Positions 59,958 through 60,062 of a stretch of DNA of 60,062 nucleotides are shown here, piece after piece. Made by a program: the position numbers and the translations under genes. How positions within the stretch are numbered: position 1 is the first letter of the stretch; every line of letters starts with the position of its first letter. The notes below the pieces were generated by a model. That model was not told the DNA's origin. It did no database searches and saw nothing but the letters and a program-made list of their open reading frames with translations. The DNA is from CAG-791 sp963650385 (GTDB lineage Bacteria > Bacillota > Clostridia > Lachnospirales > Lachnospiraceae), in the NCBI GenBank assembly GCA_963650385.1, contig CAVJLL010000013.1, positions 1 to 60,062 of the forward strand, read 5' to 3'.

Positions 59958-59987
59958 AAGGCACCTGTCAATTCTGACAGATGCCTT
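59958..59987 (-). terminator. Hairpin near the right edge
   Basis: AAGGCACCTGTCA pairs with TGACAGATGCCTT (one mismatch) around ATTC; on the minus strand TTTCTTG follows. It probably ends a gene lying right of the window. 59821-60062 holds no gene I can support. Confidence 0.55.
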
Positions 59988-60062
59988 ATGTGCATTTGGC
60001 TATCCTGCTTTCATGGTCAACTCGAGCTTGTGACCCTTCTGAACTTACAAGGCTCTCAAACA

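Overview
This window looks like a chromosomal segment of a moderately GC-rich Clostridia bacterium, probably Lachnospiraceae-like. The signs are strong AGGAGG ribosome-binding sites, class II GalT, a DUF4317 protein, a Gram-positive PilM/N/O/D type IV pilus locus, HelD, SNF- and AGCS-type sodium symporters, and surface proteins with Ser/Asp/Thr-rich linkers. The taxon is inferred from gene content only. I found no rRNA, tRNA, CRISPR array or transposase. One 208-base run of N (26230-26437) lies inside the largest gene.

Layout. 0.1-1.5 kb (+): permease and ATPase of a polar amino-acid ABC transporter. 1.8-3.3 kb (-): AGCS sodium/amino-acid symporter. 3.4-8.2 kb (-): a likely three-gene operon of secreted SGNH hydrolase, LysR regulator and domain-swapped GH3 glycosidase. 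8.4-15.0 kb (-): an F-type ATP synthase operon atpB-E-F-A-G-D-C with no separate delta gene; instead a delta C-terminal-like domain is fused to the front of alpha. 15.3-22.2 kb (-): a small exported 3D-like protein, galT, a large membrane-anchored caspase-like protein, and trmL. 22.2-24.5 kb: a RelE/RelB-like toxin-antitoxin pair (-) and a DUF234-type ATPase (+).

24.5-44 kb: a type IV pilus locus. On the minus strand are a pilin-like protein, prepilin peptidase (pilD), pilM, pilN, pilO, three minor pilins, and a 3214-residue protein that starts as a type IV pilin and continues as a repeat-rich adhesin. A PAP2 phosphatase and a CbbX/SpoVK-like AAA+ ATPase sit at the head of the locus, and a major-pilin-like gene runs the other way. 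The motor genes pilB, pilC and pilT are not in the window.

44-60 kb: a small unknown gene with nth; helD; a NEW3-domain protein with an ABC-2 exporter; DUF4317 with a glycosyltransferase fused to a MarR-like winged helix; a flippase-like LPG_synthase_TM protein; a membrane GT2; an SNF-family symporter; an MNT/HEPN pair whose HEPN member is 3'-altered; a cytidine deaminase; and an AEC transporter.

Two families of short palindromic intergenic repeats are scattered through the window. Family A is about 145 bp with TATTCAGAGCC termini; two copies 36 kb apart differ at one position. Family B shares GGGTCCTGGCGGAGTTGTC. Several copies sit inside or at the end of the atp operon and beside galT, pilD and helD. 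The most unusual observations are the delta-alpha ATP synthase fusion, the giant modular pilin, and the glycosyltransferase-winged-helix fusion.
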